Positions 7,360-16,162 of a stretch of 29,258 nucleotides of DNA are shown here, in pieces. Made by a program: the position numbers and the translations under genes. Numbering within the stretch: the stretch's first letter is position 1; the number at the start of each line of letters is the position of its first letter. The notes beneath the pieces are model-generated. The model was not told the origin of the DNA. It was given only the letters and a program-made list of their open reading frames with translations, and searched no databases. Source of the DNA: VBDM01 sp035317085 (GTDB taxonomy: Bacteria; Pseudomonadota; Gammaproteobacteria; Burkholderiales; SG8-39); contig DATHHS010000295.1 in assembly GCA_035317085.1 (NCBI GenBank), positions 1 to 29,258 of the forward strand. Reading direction: 5' to 3'.

Positions 7360-10300
7360 ATGCTTCCTTCCGATTTCCATCCCGTCGTTCAGCGCTGGTG
7401 GGAGACCCGCTTCCGCGATCCCGCCGGTACGGGGATCTTGCCGCCCACCGACGCACAACTGGAGGGCTGGCGTGCAATAGGCACGGGCGGTCACACGTTG
7501 ATCGCCGCACCGACCGGCTCGGGCAAGACGCTCGCCGCGTTCCTCACCGCGATCGATCAGCTGCTGCGCGAGAGCCTTCTAGGGGGCGAGTTGCCCGACG
7601 AAGTGCGCGTCATCTACGTCTCGCCGCTCAAGGCGCTCTCGGCGGACATCCATAAGAATCTCGCCGAACCGCGGCGCGAGATTCGCAGCATCGCCGAGGA
7701 CATGGGCCTCCCGCCGGTGCGCATCACTGCCGCGGTGAGAAGCGGCGACACCCCGCAGCGCGAGCGGGCTGCGATGTTGAGAACGCCCCCGCACATCCTG
7801 GTCACGACCCCCGAGTCGCTCTATCTACTCCTTACCGCCGAGCGCTCGCGCGAGATGCTGAAGACCGCGCGCGTCGTCATCGTCGATGAGATCCATGCGG
7901 TGATCGAATCGCGCCGGGGCGCGCATCTCGCGCTTTCGCTCGAGCGGCTCGATCACATATGCGGGCGGCGCCTGCAGCGCGTCGGACTCTCTGCGACGCA
8001 GAAACCGATCGGTGAGGTCGCGCAGTTCCTGGTCGGTACGGGTAAGGCTGAGTGCGCGATTATCGACCGCGGCCACAAGCGGAAAATCGATCTCGAAATC
8101 GAGGTGCCCAGCTCGCCGCTCGAGGCGGTGATGTCGGCCGAAGTGTGGAAGGAGGTCTATCGGCGCCTGGTCGAGTTGGTCGAATCCCACCGCACGACCC
8201 TCATCTTTGTGAACACGCGGCGCCTTGCCGAGCGCATGGCGTTCAACCTGAGCGAGCAAATCGGCGCCGAGCACGTTGCCGCCCATCACGGCAGCCTCGC
8301 CAAGGAAGCAAGGCTGGAGGCGGAGGCCAAGCTTCGCGACGGCAGGCTCAAGGTGCTGGTAGCGACGGCGTCGCTTGAGCTCGGTATTGACATTGGGCAC
8401 GTCGATCTGGTGTGTCAAGTTTCATCGCCGAACCGAATCGCCACCTTGCTGCAGCGGGTTGGCCGGTCTGGACATACGGTGGCAGGCCTGCCGAAAGGAC
8501 GGCTCTTCCCGTTGACACGCGATGATCTGATCGAATGCGCGGCGATGGTGCGCGCGGCCAAAGACGGCGAGCTCGACCGCGTTCTTGTTTCCGCGAAACC
8601 GCTCGACGTGCTTGCGCAGCAGATCGTGGCCGAGGCGGCAGCAGAGGAGTGGGAGGAGAACGCGTTGTTCGAGCTCTTCCGCCGCGCCCACCCGTATCGC
8701 GACCTGACGCGCCAAGAATTCGGCGAGGTCGTCGCCATGCTCGCACACGGTTATGCAACCAAGCGCGGCCAGCGCGCGGCGCTGGTGCACTACGACGCCG
8801 TCCACCAAAAACTCCGCGAGCGGCGCGGCTCGCGCATGGTCGCGATCATGTCGGGCGGGGCGATTCCGGAGGTATTCGACTACCGGGTGCAGCTCGAGCC
8901 GGAGGGCACGTTCATCGGTACCCTCAACGAGGATTTCGCCATTGAATCGCTATCAGGCGATATCTTCCAACTGGGCAACACGTCCTGGCGAATCCTGCAG
9001 ATCGGAAACGGTGTCGTTCGCGTCGCGGACGCGCAAGGGCAGCCGCCCTCGATGCCGTTCTGGCTGGGCGAGGCGCCAGCGCGAAGCGACGAGATGAGCG
9101 CGGCGGTATCGAAGCTGCGCACGATCGCCGACTCCAAGCTCCCGGGGCCCGATCAGCCGCGCAAGTCCGGAGAGCTCGATGCCGCAGTGGCGTGGCTCGA
9201 GCAGGACTATGCCCTTTCTCGATCCGGCGCCGAGCAGATTGCGACTTATCTCGCCGAAGGCAAACGCGCTTTGGGTGCGATTCCCACCGCCGAGACCATC
9301 GTGCTCGAGCGTTTCTTCGACGAGGCGGGTGGAATGCAGCTCGTGTTGCACGCGCCGCTCGGCAGCCGCATCAACCGTGCCTGGGGCCTCGCGCTCAGAA
9401 AGAAATTCTGTCAGAACTTCAACTTCGAGCTGCAGGCAGCCGCCACTGAGGAAGCGCTGGTCCTCTCGCTCGGCCCGATGCATTCCTTTCCGCTCTCCGA
9501 CGTGTTCCGATATCTCAATCCCAAGACCGTGCGCGAAACGCTCGTTCAGGCCGTGCTCGACTCACCGATCTTCCAGACGCGCTGGCGCTGGACGACGACG
9601 CTCGCCCTTGCCGTTCCGCGAAACCGCAACGGCGCGCGCTTGCCTGCGCAGATCCAGCGCATGATCGCCGAGGAGCTCCTCGCCGCGATCTTCCCGGATG
9701 CTGCCGCGTGCCTGGACAATATCCAGGGTGCGCGCGAGCTGCCCGACCACCCGCTCGTCAACCAGGCCGTGCGCGACTGCCTCGAGGAGGCGATGGACTT
9801 GCCGCAGCTCGTAAGCTATCTGCAGCGCGTGTTCGCGGGCGAAATCAGGTGCATTGCGAAAGACACGCCGGAGCCTTCGGTTCTTGCCCACGAAATTCTG
9901 AATTCCGCTGTCTACACCTTCCTCGACGACGCGCCGCTCGAGGAGCGGCGTACCCGCGCAGTGCATATGCGGCGCGGGACCGAACCGCGGAGCGCCGAGG
10001 ATCTTGGCGCGCTCGACCCGGCGGCGATCGAGCGCGTGCGCGAGGAAGCGTGGCCCGCCGCGAATACCGCAGACGAGCTGCACGATGCTTTGTTGCTCGC
10101 GGGATTCGTTCGTACGGAGGAAGCGTCTTCCGGTTGGCGCCCGCTCTTCGATGAACTGGTGGCTGCGGGGCGCGCGTTCGATGCGGGCGGCTTCTGGGTC
10201 TCGGTGGAGAGGTTCGACGAATTGGTTGCCGTGATTCCCCAGAGTGTCGCGCCCGCGATCCCCGAGCGCCTGCGCAAATCCTGGACGCCCGAGGACGCGG

Positions 10301-11721
10301 CACGGGAGCTCGTCCGCGGACGTACCGAAGTGCTCGGCCCCGTCACTGCGCGGCAACTCGCCGATTCGCTCGGGCTTTCCAACACCGCGCTCGTCGACTG
10401 TGCGCTGCTTGCGCTGGAAATCGATGGAAAAGTGCTTCGAGGCCGTTTCACCCCGGCCTCGATGATGCGCGAAACCGGCCCGCTCGAATGGTGCGACCGC
10501 AGGCTGCTCGCGCGCATTCACCGATACACGCTTAACCGGCTGCGGTCCGAAATTGAGCCTGTCAGCGCCACCGATTTCATGCGCTTCTTGTTGTATTGGC
10601 AGCATCTTGCGGGCGAGCAGCAGGTGAAGGGTGTCGACGGCTTGGCCGCCGTCATCGAACAACTCGACGGCTACGAAGTGTCTGCAGGCGCCTGGGAGCC
10701 CGAAGTGCTCGCTGCACGCGTGCAGGACTATGAGCCTGATTTCATAGACAGGCTGTGTCTTTCCGGCCGGATAGCCTGGGGACGGGTTTCGCCTGTGAAT
10801 GGCTCCGCCAGGGCGCCGCTGCGCAGCTCGCCGATCGCCCTGATGCTGCGTGAGCGCGCCGCGCTGTGGCGCGAGCCCGCTGAATCCGACGCCGGCGATC
10901 TGACGTCGGACGCACGCGCCGTACGCGAGTCGCTGCGCTCGCGCGGTGCATCGTTTTTTCATGAGCTCGCCTCCGCGACTGGGCTGCTACGCACGCAGGT
11001 CGAGCGGGCACTCGGGGAGCTCACCGGCGCGGGCGTCGTGACCGCCGACAGCTTCGGTGGCCTGCGCGCGCTGCTCGTGCCTTCCGAGAAACACAAGAAG
11101 CGCTCGCGCGGACGCAGAATCGCCTATGAAGTGGACACGGCGGGACGCTGGGCGCTGCTCGGAAAGAACGAGACGATCGAGGAGAGCAAGCGAACGGAGA
11201 TCATCGCGCGCGCGCTGCTCAGTCGCTACGGCGTCGTCTTCCGCGCGCTGCTCGCGCGCGAGTCGCGCCTGCCGACCTGGCGCGAGCTGGCGAAGGTTTA
11301 CCGGAGGCTGGAAGCGCGCGGCGAGATCCGCGGCGGTCGCTTTGTTTCCGGCTTTGGGGGCGAGCAGTTTGCGTTGTCCGACGCGGTGGGCCGCTTGCGT
11401 GCAGTTCGAAGGCTGGAAAAGAACGGGGAGTTCATCGCGCTCTCTGCTGCCGATCCGCTCAATCTCGTCGGTATCGTGACTCCGGAGGCGCGCGTTGCGG
11501 CGATTGCGAGCAATCGTGTGCTCTTCCGCGACGGTCTCGCGATTGCCGCGCTCGAAGGGGGTACGGTCCGCCGCTTGGCTGCGTCGGACCTGGACGGGGA
11601 CACGCTGAAGACGCTCTTCTGGCGCCGCTCGATTGCACCGGACTTCGAACCGAAAGGACTCTCGGAAGTGACCCGCAAGCGCTGGCTCGAGCGCAAGGTG
11701 CGGGTACCGTTGCCGGGCTAA
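7360..11721 (+). CDS. lhr: Lhr-type ATP-dependent helicase, full length
   Basis: A ~1453-residue superfamily 2 helicase. Counting from the ATG at 7360, motif I APTGSGKT is at about 50-57, the DEIH box at 176-179, motif III SAT at about 211-213, an NTRRLAER segment near 285-292 and motif VI QRVGRSGH at 365-372. A winged-helix/Lhr-core region follows to about residue 850, and the remaining ~600 residues form the long Lhr C-terminal extension. Total length is near E. coli Lhr (about 1538), not the shorter ligase-associated form (about 800). Lhr proteins are 3'-to-5' single-strand DNA translocases linked to DNA repair. An in-frame TTG at 7351 adds three residues; neither start has a clear Shine-Dalgarno. 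No partner gene is adjacent. Confidence 0.93.
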   Translation: MLPSDFHPVVQRWWETRFRDPAGTGILPPTDAQLEGWRAIGTGGHTLIAAPTGSGKTLAAFLTAIDQLLRESLLGGELPDEVRVIYVSPLKALSADIHKNLAEPRREIRSIAEDMGLPPVRITAAVRSGDTPQRERAAMLRTPPHILVTTPESLYLLLTAERSREMLKTARVVIVDEIHAVIESRRGAHLALSLERLDHICGRRLQRVGLSATQKPIGEVAQFLVGTGKAECAIIDRGHKRKIDLEIEVPSSPLEAVMSAEVWKEVYRRLVELVESHRTTLIFVNTRRLAERMAFNLSEQIGAEHVAAHHGSLAKEARLEAEAKLRDGRLKVLVATASLELGIDIGHVDLVCQVSSPNRIATLLQRVGRSGHTVAGLPKGRLFPLTRDDLIECAAMVRAAKDGELDRVLVSAKPLDVLAQQIVAEAAAEEWEENALFELFRRAHPYRDLTRQEFGEVVAMLAHGYATKRGQRAALVHYDAVHQKLRERRGSRMVAIMSGGAIPEVFDYRVQLEPEGTFIGTLNEDFAIESLSGDIFQLGNTSWRILQIGNGVVRVADAQGQPPSMPFWLGEAPARSDEMSAAVSKLRTIADSKLPGPDQPRKSGELDAAVAWLEQDYALSRSGAEQIATYLAEGKRALGAIPTAETIVLERFFDEAGGMQLVLHAPLGSRINRAWGLALRKKFCQNFNFELQAAATEEALVLSLGPMHSFPLSDVFRYLNPKTVRETLVQAVLDSPIFQTRWRWTTTLALAVPRNRNGARLPAQIQRMIAEELLAAIFPDAAACLDNIQGARELPDHPLVNQAVRDCLEEAMDLPQLVSYLQRVFAGEIRCIAKDTPEPSVLAHEILNSAVYTFLDDAPLEERRTRAVHMRRGTEPRSAEDLGALDPAAIERVREEAWPAANTADELHDALLLAGFVRTEEASSGWRPLFDELVAAGRAFDAGGFWVSVERFDELVAVIPQSVAPAIPERLRKSWTPEDAARELVRGRTEVLGPVTARQLADSLGLSNTALVDCALLALEIDGKVLRGRFTPASMMRETGPLEWCDRRLLARIHRYTLNRLRSEIEPVSATDFMRFLLYWQHLAGEQQVKGVDGLAAVIEQLDGYEVSAGAWEPEVLAARVQDYEPDFIDRLCLSGRIAWGRVSPVNGSARAPLRSSPIALMLRERAALWREPAESDAGDLTSDARAVRESLRSRGASFFHELASATGLLRTQVERALGELTGAGVVTADSFGGLRALLVPSEKHKKRSRGRRIAYEVDTAGRWALLGKNETIEESKRTEIIARALLSRYGVVFRALLARESRLPTWRELAKVYRRLEARGEIRGGRFVSGFGGEQFALSDAVGRLRAVRRLEKNGEFIALSAADPLNLVGIVTPEARVAAIASNRVLFRDGLAIAALEGGTVRRLAASDLDGDTLKTLFWRRSIAPDFEPKGLSEVTRKRWLERKVRVPLPG

Positions 11722-11809
11722 AGTCGCCGGCAGCACGATGGGTCGATTCGAAAACTCATACCTCGCTCTCCGGACGGTTCCGCATAGAACGGTAGAGATT
11801 GCGGGGAGA

Positions 11810-11851
11810 GGGCAGGCAGCGGAGAAAGAGGTACTCCTTCTGCTTCCGTTC
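11810..11851. repeat. Degenerate dispersed repeat, copy B (downstream of lhr)
   Basis: GGGCAGG (11810-11816) and a core at 11819-11851 containing GAGAAAGAGGTACTC and ending TCCGTTC. It is similar to the element at 7265-7312 in the same orientation, with a shorter spacer after GGGCAGG. It lies between the lhr stop and the palindrome at 11863-11900. Confidence 0.5.
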
Positions 11852-11862
11852 GCAAACTTTCC

Positions 11863-11900
11863 TGGAACGACATGCTTGGCTAGCCAAGCATGTCGTTCCA
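11863..11900. terminator. 38-bp perfect palindrome at convergent gene ends, likely terminator
   Basis: The arms are exactly complementary over 38 bp and centred on CTAG; the left arm begins TGGAACGACATGCTTGG. It lies between lhr (+) and the sulfide dehydrogenase flavoprotein (-), and contains that gene's last codons and stop (11880-11882). On the plus strand it is followed by GATATTTTG, a poor T tract, so termination is inferred from position and stem strength. It could also be a protein-binding site. Confidence 0.55.
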
Positions 11901-13157
11901 GATATTTTGCGCCCACGCCCAGCCGTAGATGCCCTCGAGCTCGCTGCGTCTGGCGGACAGGCCGCTTGCACCCGGCACCACCGTCAGCGTTTTCTGCGCG
12001 GGATCGTAATGGTGTACCGAGGCCACGTGGATCACCTCCTTGTCGCTGACGAAGCTGTAGCAGGTGTTGGCGATGACCGGCTGGGGATTGGGTTCGCGGT
12101 CGTTCATGAGTTCGATGATCGCGGCGGCGGCGAGCTTTGCGTGGTTGTTCGCCATGTGCCCTGACTTGGGCATGGCCGGCGCCGAAAGCGTGGCGTCGCC
12201 GAGAACGTGGATGCCTTTGTGCGCCGTCGATTCCATACTGAGCCAGTCCACGCCGCACCAGTGGGTATTCCCGGTCATGAGTCCGGCCGAGCGCGCGATG
12301 TCCCCGGCACGCATGGGCGGCAATACGTTGAGTACGTCGCCCTTGATCGTGTCGAAGTCGGTCTTGACAGTCATCGCGCGCGCATCGAGCGCCTTGATCT
12401 CGGAGTTGTTGCGATAGTCGATGATGCCGTTGTAGAGGTCGTTCCAGGCAGCCTTGAATAGCGCTGGCTTGGAAGCGACGTCCTCGTTTGCGTCGAGGAT
12501 GATCACTTTGGACCGCGGTTTCGCCCGCTTGAAGTAGAAAGCCGCCTGACAGGCGCGCTCATAGGGCCCCGGCGGGCAGCGGAAGGGTGCCCTTGGAATC
12601 GTGATGATGAAGACCCCGCCATCGCGCATCGTTTCGAGCTGCCGCCGCATCGCCACGGTCTCGGGACCCGCCTTCCAGGCGGTGAAGATGGTTTTCTGCG
12701 CCTCCGCGTCGTAGCCCTCGATCTGGTCGTACATGAGATCGACTGCGGGCGACACGATCAAGCGGTCGTAGGGCAGGTCCTCGACGCGTTTGAGCGAAAC
12801 CCTCTTCTTTTCGACATTGATCGCGGTAGCTTCGTCGCGCAGCACCTGCACCCCGTAGTCGCGCAGCCTGGCGTAACTGCGCGTGATGTCGGGCAGGGTT
12901 TTCGTGCCTCCGATCACGAGATTGGACATCGGGCAGGAAACGAATTCGGCGTTGCGCTCGATCAGGAATACCTCGATCGCGCCCTGGCTCCACATGCGCA
13001 GGTATTTCGCGGCGGTCGCGCCGCCGTAGCCGCCCCCGATGACCACGACGCGACCGATGGGCTTTGAAGGCGCGGCCGGTTGCGTTGCACAGCCGGGGAG
13101 AAGCGACGTGGCTGCTCCCGCGCCGGCAGCCTTCAGAAATTCACGCCGGGTGGTCAT
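11880..13157 (-). CDS. fccB: Sulfide dehydrogenase (flavocytochrome c) flavoprotein subunit
   Basis: A 425-residue exported FAD protein of the flavocytochrome c sulfide dehydrogenase/SoxF family, which oxidises sulfide in the periplasm and passes electrons to a cytochrome c partner. The N-terminus is a Tat signal (TTRREFLKAAGAGAA) with a following LLPGC that could be a weak lipobox. The dinucleotide fold VVVIGGGYGG is at 37-46. Cys194 (FRCPPGPYE) and Cys366 (NTCYS) fit, by position, the redox-active disulfide of the Allochromatium enzyme (Cys161/Cys337, mature numbering). The C-terminal FCSD-type segment is present. Its ATG overlaps the stop of the cytochrome gene (ATGA). Substrate preference, sulfide or another thiol, cannot be proven from sequence. 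Confidence 0.88.
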   Translation of the reverse strand: MTTRREFLKAAGAGAATSLLPGCATQPAAPSKPIGRVVVIGGGYGGATAAKYLRMWSQGAIEVFLIERNAEFVSCPMSNLVIGGTKTLPDITRSYARLRDYGVQVLRDEATAINVEKKRVSLKRVEDLPYDRLIVSPAVDLMYDQIEGYDAEAQKTIFTAWKAGPETVAMRRQLETMRDGGVFIITIPRAPFRCPPGPYERACQAAFYFKRAKPRSKVIILDANEDVASKPALFKAAWNDLYNGIIDYRNNSEIKALDARAMTVKTDFDTIKGDVLNVLPPMRAGDIARSAGLMTGNTHWCGVDWLSMESTAHKGIHVLGDATLSAPAMPKSGHMANNHAKLAAAAIIELMNDREPNPQPVIANTCYSFVSDKEVIHVASVHHYDPAQKTLTVVPGASGLSARRSELEGIYGWAWAQNIWNDMLG

Positions 13158-13480
13158 TGCCGGCGACCCGCTGGATTCTGCGCTGCGAAGTACGCGGCGA
13201 GCGCCTCGATCTGTTCGCCGCTATAACCCCTGGCGATCTGGTGCATCACGGTCGCGGGACGCTTGCCCGATTTGAAATCCTGCATCTGCTGCGCGAGGAA
13301 CCCCTTTTCTTTGCCTGCAAGCGCTGGCATGTCCTCCCGGCTCGCGCCGTTCGTGCCGTGACAGGTGGCGCAGGCGGCGGCGAGGTTGCGGGCGAGAGTG
13401 GAAACGGTGCCTTGCGCCGAAGCGGGTGAAACGAGGGCCGCGCTCAAAACGAGTGCGGCGGTGGAAAGCACGTAGTTCAT
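13154..13480 (-). CDS. fccA: Monoheme class I cytochrome c, partner of the flavoprotein
   Basis: A 108-residue periplasmic cytochrome with a signal peptide cleaved after about residue 22 (SPASA-Q). A single heme site CATCH lies at residues 37-41, and Met79 in ATVMHQIAR is the likely axial ligand. The pattern (CHGTNG, MPALAGK, a C-terminal YSGEQIEALAAYFA helix) is that of one half of a cytochrome c4/FccA fold. It has a strong GGGAGG Shine-Dalgarno and overlaps the flavoprotein start by four bases, so the two are a translationally coupled enzyme pair. Purple sulfur bacterial FccA and SoxE are diheme. This one is monoheme and about 10 kDa, as in green sulfur bacteria. Confidence 0.88.
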   Translation of the reverse strand: MNYVLSTAALVLSAALVSPASAQGTVSTLARNLAAACATCHGTNGASREDMPALAGKEKGFLAQQMQDFKSGKRPATVMHQIARGYSGEQIEALAAYFAAQNPAGRRQ

Positions 13481-13521
13481 AGCAACCTCCCGGCGGTGCT
13501 GGTGGCACCTCGGCCGATGCT

Positions 13522-15801
13522 TTATGCTTCCGACGCCACCTCGGGGACTTTTTCTTCCACGAACTTGAGCGTGGTTTTGTCGTTCGCGTCGATGTCCACG
13601 GTGACCTTGCCGCCGTTGGCGAGTTTGCCAAAGAGCAGTTCGTCGGCAAGCGCCCTGCGAATGGTGTCCTGGATGAGGCGCGACATGGGGCGCGCGCCCA
13701 TCAACGGATCGAAGCCGTGCCTGGCGAGGTGCTCGCGCAGTGCGTCCGTGAATATCGCATCGACCTTCTTTTCGTGCAGTTGCGCTTCGAGCTGCATCAG
13801 GAACTTGTCGACCACTCGCAGAATGATATCGTGGTCGAGCGACTTAAAGGAGATCGTCGCATCAAGGCGATTCCTGAATTCTGGAGAGAACAGCCGTTTG
13901 ATTTCGGCGCTCTCGTCACCAGGCTCCTTCTTCGCGGTGAAGCCCATCACCGGACGGTTGAGCGCTTCGGCACCGGCGTTGGTCGTCATGACGATGATCA
14001 CGTTCCGGAAATCTGCTTTTCTGCCGTTGTTGTCGGTCAGCGTGCCGTGATCCATGACTTGCAGCAGGATATTGTAGATGTCCGGGTGCGCCTTCTCGAT
14101 CTCGTCCAGCAGCAGTACGGCATACGGCTTCTTGCTGATGGCTTCCGTCAGAAGACCGCCCTGGTCGAACCCGACATATCCGGGGGGCGCGCCAATGAGG
14201 CGCGATACCGCGTGCCGTTCCATGTACTCGGACATGTCGAAGCGGTGTAATTCGATGCCCATGCAGTAGGCGAGCTGGCGCGCGACTTCAGTCTTGCCGA
14301 CGCCGGTGGGCCCCGAGAAGAGGAAACAGCCGATGGGTTTCTGCGGATTGGCGAGCCCGGAACGTGCCGTGCGGATTGCCGACACCAGCGCTTCGATGGC
14401 CTGATCCTGGCCGAATACGACAGCTTTCAGGTCGCGGTCGAGGTTCTTCAATGCGGCCCGGTCATCCTGCGATACCGAGGCCGGGGGGATGCGGGCGATC
14501 TTGGCGATGATCTCCTCGATCTCGGTTTTGCCGACGACTTTCTTCTGCCTCGATTTCGGAAGAATCCTCTGTGCGGCGCCAGCCTCGTCGATGACGTCGA
14601 TCGCCTTGTCGGGTAGGTGGCGGTCATTGATGTAGCGGGCCGAGAGTTCGGCGGCGCTGGTGAGCGCGTTGGCGCTGTACTTGACCCCGTGATGCGCTTC
14701 GAAGCGCGACTTGAGCCCGCGCAGAATCGCGACCGTTTCCTCGACCGAGGGCTCGGGTACGTCGATTTTCTGGAAGCGGCGCGACAGGGCGTGGTCCTTT
14801 TCGAACACGCCACGGTATTCGTTGTAGGTGGTCGCGCCGATGCATTTCAGCGCGCCGCTCGAAAGCGCCGGTTTCAGAAGGTTCGAAGCGTCCAGCGTTC
14901 CGCCCGAGGCGGCACCGGCGCCGATGAGCGTGTGAATTTCGTCGATGAACAGGATGGCGTTCGGGTTGTCAAGGAGCTGCTTCAGCACCGCCTTCAGGCG
15001 CTGTTCGAAATCGCCGCGGTACTTGGTCCCGGCGAGCAGCGCGCCCATGTCGAGCATGTAAACCTGGCAGCGTGCGAGGATCTCCGGAACCTGGCCCTCG
15101 ACGATGCGGCGCGCGAGTCCCTCGGCGATAGCCGTCTTGCCGACCCCTGCTTCGCCCACCAGCAGGGGATTGTTCTTCCGTCGCCGGCACAAGGTCTGGA
15201 TGACGCGTTCAATCTCGCGCTCGCGGCCGATCAAGGGATCGATCTTGCCCACCAGCGCTTGCGCGTTCAGGTTGAGCGTGTAGGTTTCGAGCGCGCCACC
15301 AGATTGCTGTTCGTCGCCGGCTGTTTCCTGTTCGGCTTCGCCGCCGCCTTTGGCTTCCTTCGAGGCCGGCGCTTTGGTAATGCCGTGTGAGATGTAGTTG
15401 ACGACGTCCAGGCGCGTTACGCCCTGCTGGTGCAGGAAATATACGGCGTGAGAATCTTTCTCTCCGAAAATGGCCACCAGTACGTTCGCGCCGGTGACTT
15501 CCTTCTTGCCCGAAGACTGCACGTGCAGGATGGCGCGTTGGATCACTCGCTGAAAGCCCAGGGTCGGCTGGGTGTCGATCTCCTCGGTTCCGGCAACCGT
15601 AGGGGTATGAGCGGTGATGAAATCCCCGAGGGCTTTTCGGAGCTCTTCGATATTGGCGGCGCATGCGCGCAATACCTCCGCCGCGGTCGGATTGTCCAGC
15701 AGTGCGAGCAAGAGGTGCTCGACCGTGATGAACTCGTGCCGCTTCTGGCGCGCTTCCACGAAGGCCATGTGGAGGCTGACTTCAAGTTCCTGCGCGATCA
15801 T
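13522..15801 (-). CDS. clpA: ATP-dependent Clp protease ATP-binding subunit ClpA
   Basis: A 759-residue AAA+ unfoldase, essentially the same length as E. coli ClpA (758). The Clp N-domain covers about residues 1-140 and binds ClpS. After an acidic Glu/Gly/Gln-rich linker (about 145-170) comes D1 with Walker A GEAGVGKT at 216-223 and the DEIH box at about 287-290. D2 has Walker A GPTGVGKT at 497-504 and LLLDEIEKAHPD near 561-572. The ClpP-docking tripeptide is MGF at 617-619, the same numbers as the IGL loop of E. coli. It feeds unfolded substrates, including N-degron proteins, to ClpP; clpP is not in this window. It lies 49 bases behind clpS, and the fccAB pair begins 41 bases further on. Confidence 0.97.
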   Translation of the reverse strand: MIAQELEVSLHMAFVEARQKRHEFITVEHLLLALLDNPTAAEVLRACAANIEELRKALGDFITAHTPTVAGTEEIDTQPTLGFQRVIQRAILHVQSSGKKEVTGANVLVAIFGEKDSHAVYFLHQQGVTRLDVVNYISHGITKAPASKEAKGGGEAEQETAGDEQQSGGALETYTLNLNAQALVGKIDPLIGREREIERVIQTLCRRRKNNPLLVGEAGVGKTAIAEGLARRIVEGQVPEILARCQVYMLDMGALLAGTKYRGDFEQRLKAVLKQLLDNPNAILFIDEIHTLIGAGAASGGTLDASNLLKPALSSGALKCIGATTYNEYRGVFEKDHALSRRFQKIDVPEPSVEETVAILRGLKSRFEAHHGVKYSANALTSAAELSARYINDRHLPDKAIDVIDEAGAAQRILPKSRQKKVVGKTEIEEIIAKIARIPPASVSQDDRAALKNLDRDLKAVVFGQDQAIEALVSAIRTARSGLANPQKPIGCFLFSGPTGVGKTEVARQLAYCMGIELHRFDMSEYMERHAVSRLIGAPPGYVGFDQGGLLTEAISKKPYAVLLLDEIEKAHPDIYNILLQVMDHGTLTDNNGRKADFRNVIIVMTTNAGAEALNRPVMGFTAKKEPGDESAEIKRLFSPEFRNRLDATISFKSLDHDIILRVVDKFLMQLEAQLHEKKVDAIFTDALREHLARHGFDPLMGARPMSRLIQDTIRRALADELLFGKLANGGKVTVDIDANDKTTLKFVEEKVPEVASEA

Positions 15802-15850
15802 CGTCTATCCGTCCTCGACATCGAGAATCCTAGATGGGGTTCAACCCCGT

Positions 15851-16162
15851 TCAATCAAGCTTCTCCATCACGCATTGTAACGGGTGCTGGTGCTTGCGTG
15901 CGTAGCCCACGACCTGTTCTACCTTGGTCGTCGCGACGTCCTTGGGATAGGTGCCGCAGATACCCATGCCTTCCCGGTGGACTTTGAGCATGATCTGGGT
16001 TGCCTTTTCCCGCGGCATGGAAAAAAACCTCTGCAGTACGATGACGACGAATTCCATGGGAGTGTAGTCGTCATTCAGGAGGATAACCTTGAAAAGGGGC
16101 GGGGGCTTGAGCTTGGCCTTCTTGGCCTCGAGCAAAACGCCTTCTCGCATGCGGGTCGCCAT
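15851..16162 (-). CDS. clpS: ATP-dependent Clp protease adaptor ClpS
   Basis: A 103-residue adaptor that recognises N-terminal destabilising residues and delivers the proteins to ClpA. The core FKVILLNDDYTPMEFVV carries the Asn30-Asp31 pair, and a later KVHREG carries His62. These match the alpha-amino-group binding residues of E. coli ClpS. The ~20-residue N-terminal extension is the part that engages ClpA D1. It is the first gene of clpS-clpA. No clear Shine-Dalgarno precedes the ATG at 16162. On the minus strand TTGACG (16200-16195), a 17-bp spacer and TAAGTT (16177-16172) could form a promoter that would give an almost leaderless transcript; this is weak evidence. Confidence 0.96.
   Translation of the reverse strand: MATRMREGVLLEAKKAKLKPPPLFKVILLNDDYTPMEFVVIVLQRFFSMPREKATQIMLKVHREGMGICGTYPKDVATTKVEQVVGYARKHQHPLQCVMEKLD

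Noticed and set aside
9562..10962. A 466-codon minus-strand frame inside lhr
   Set aside because: Antisense shadow of the helicase; low-complexity basic composition, no motif, and lhr is intact on the other strand.
10987..12258. A 423-codon minus-strand frame across the end of lhr and part of the flavoprotein gene
   Set aside because: It overlaps both genes, runs through the palindrome and has no recognisable domain.
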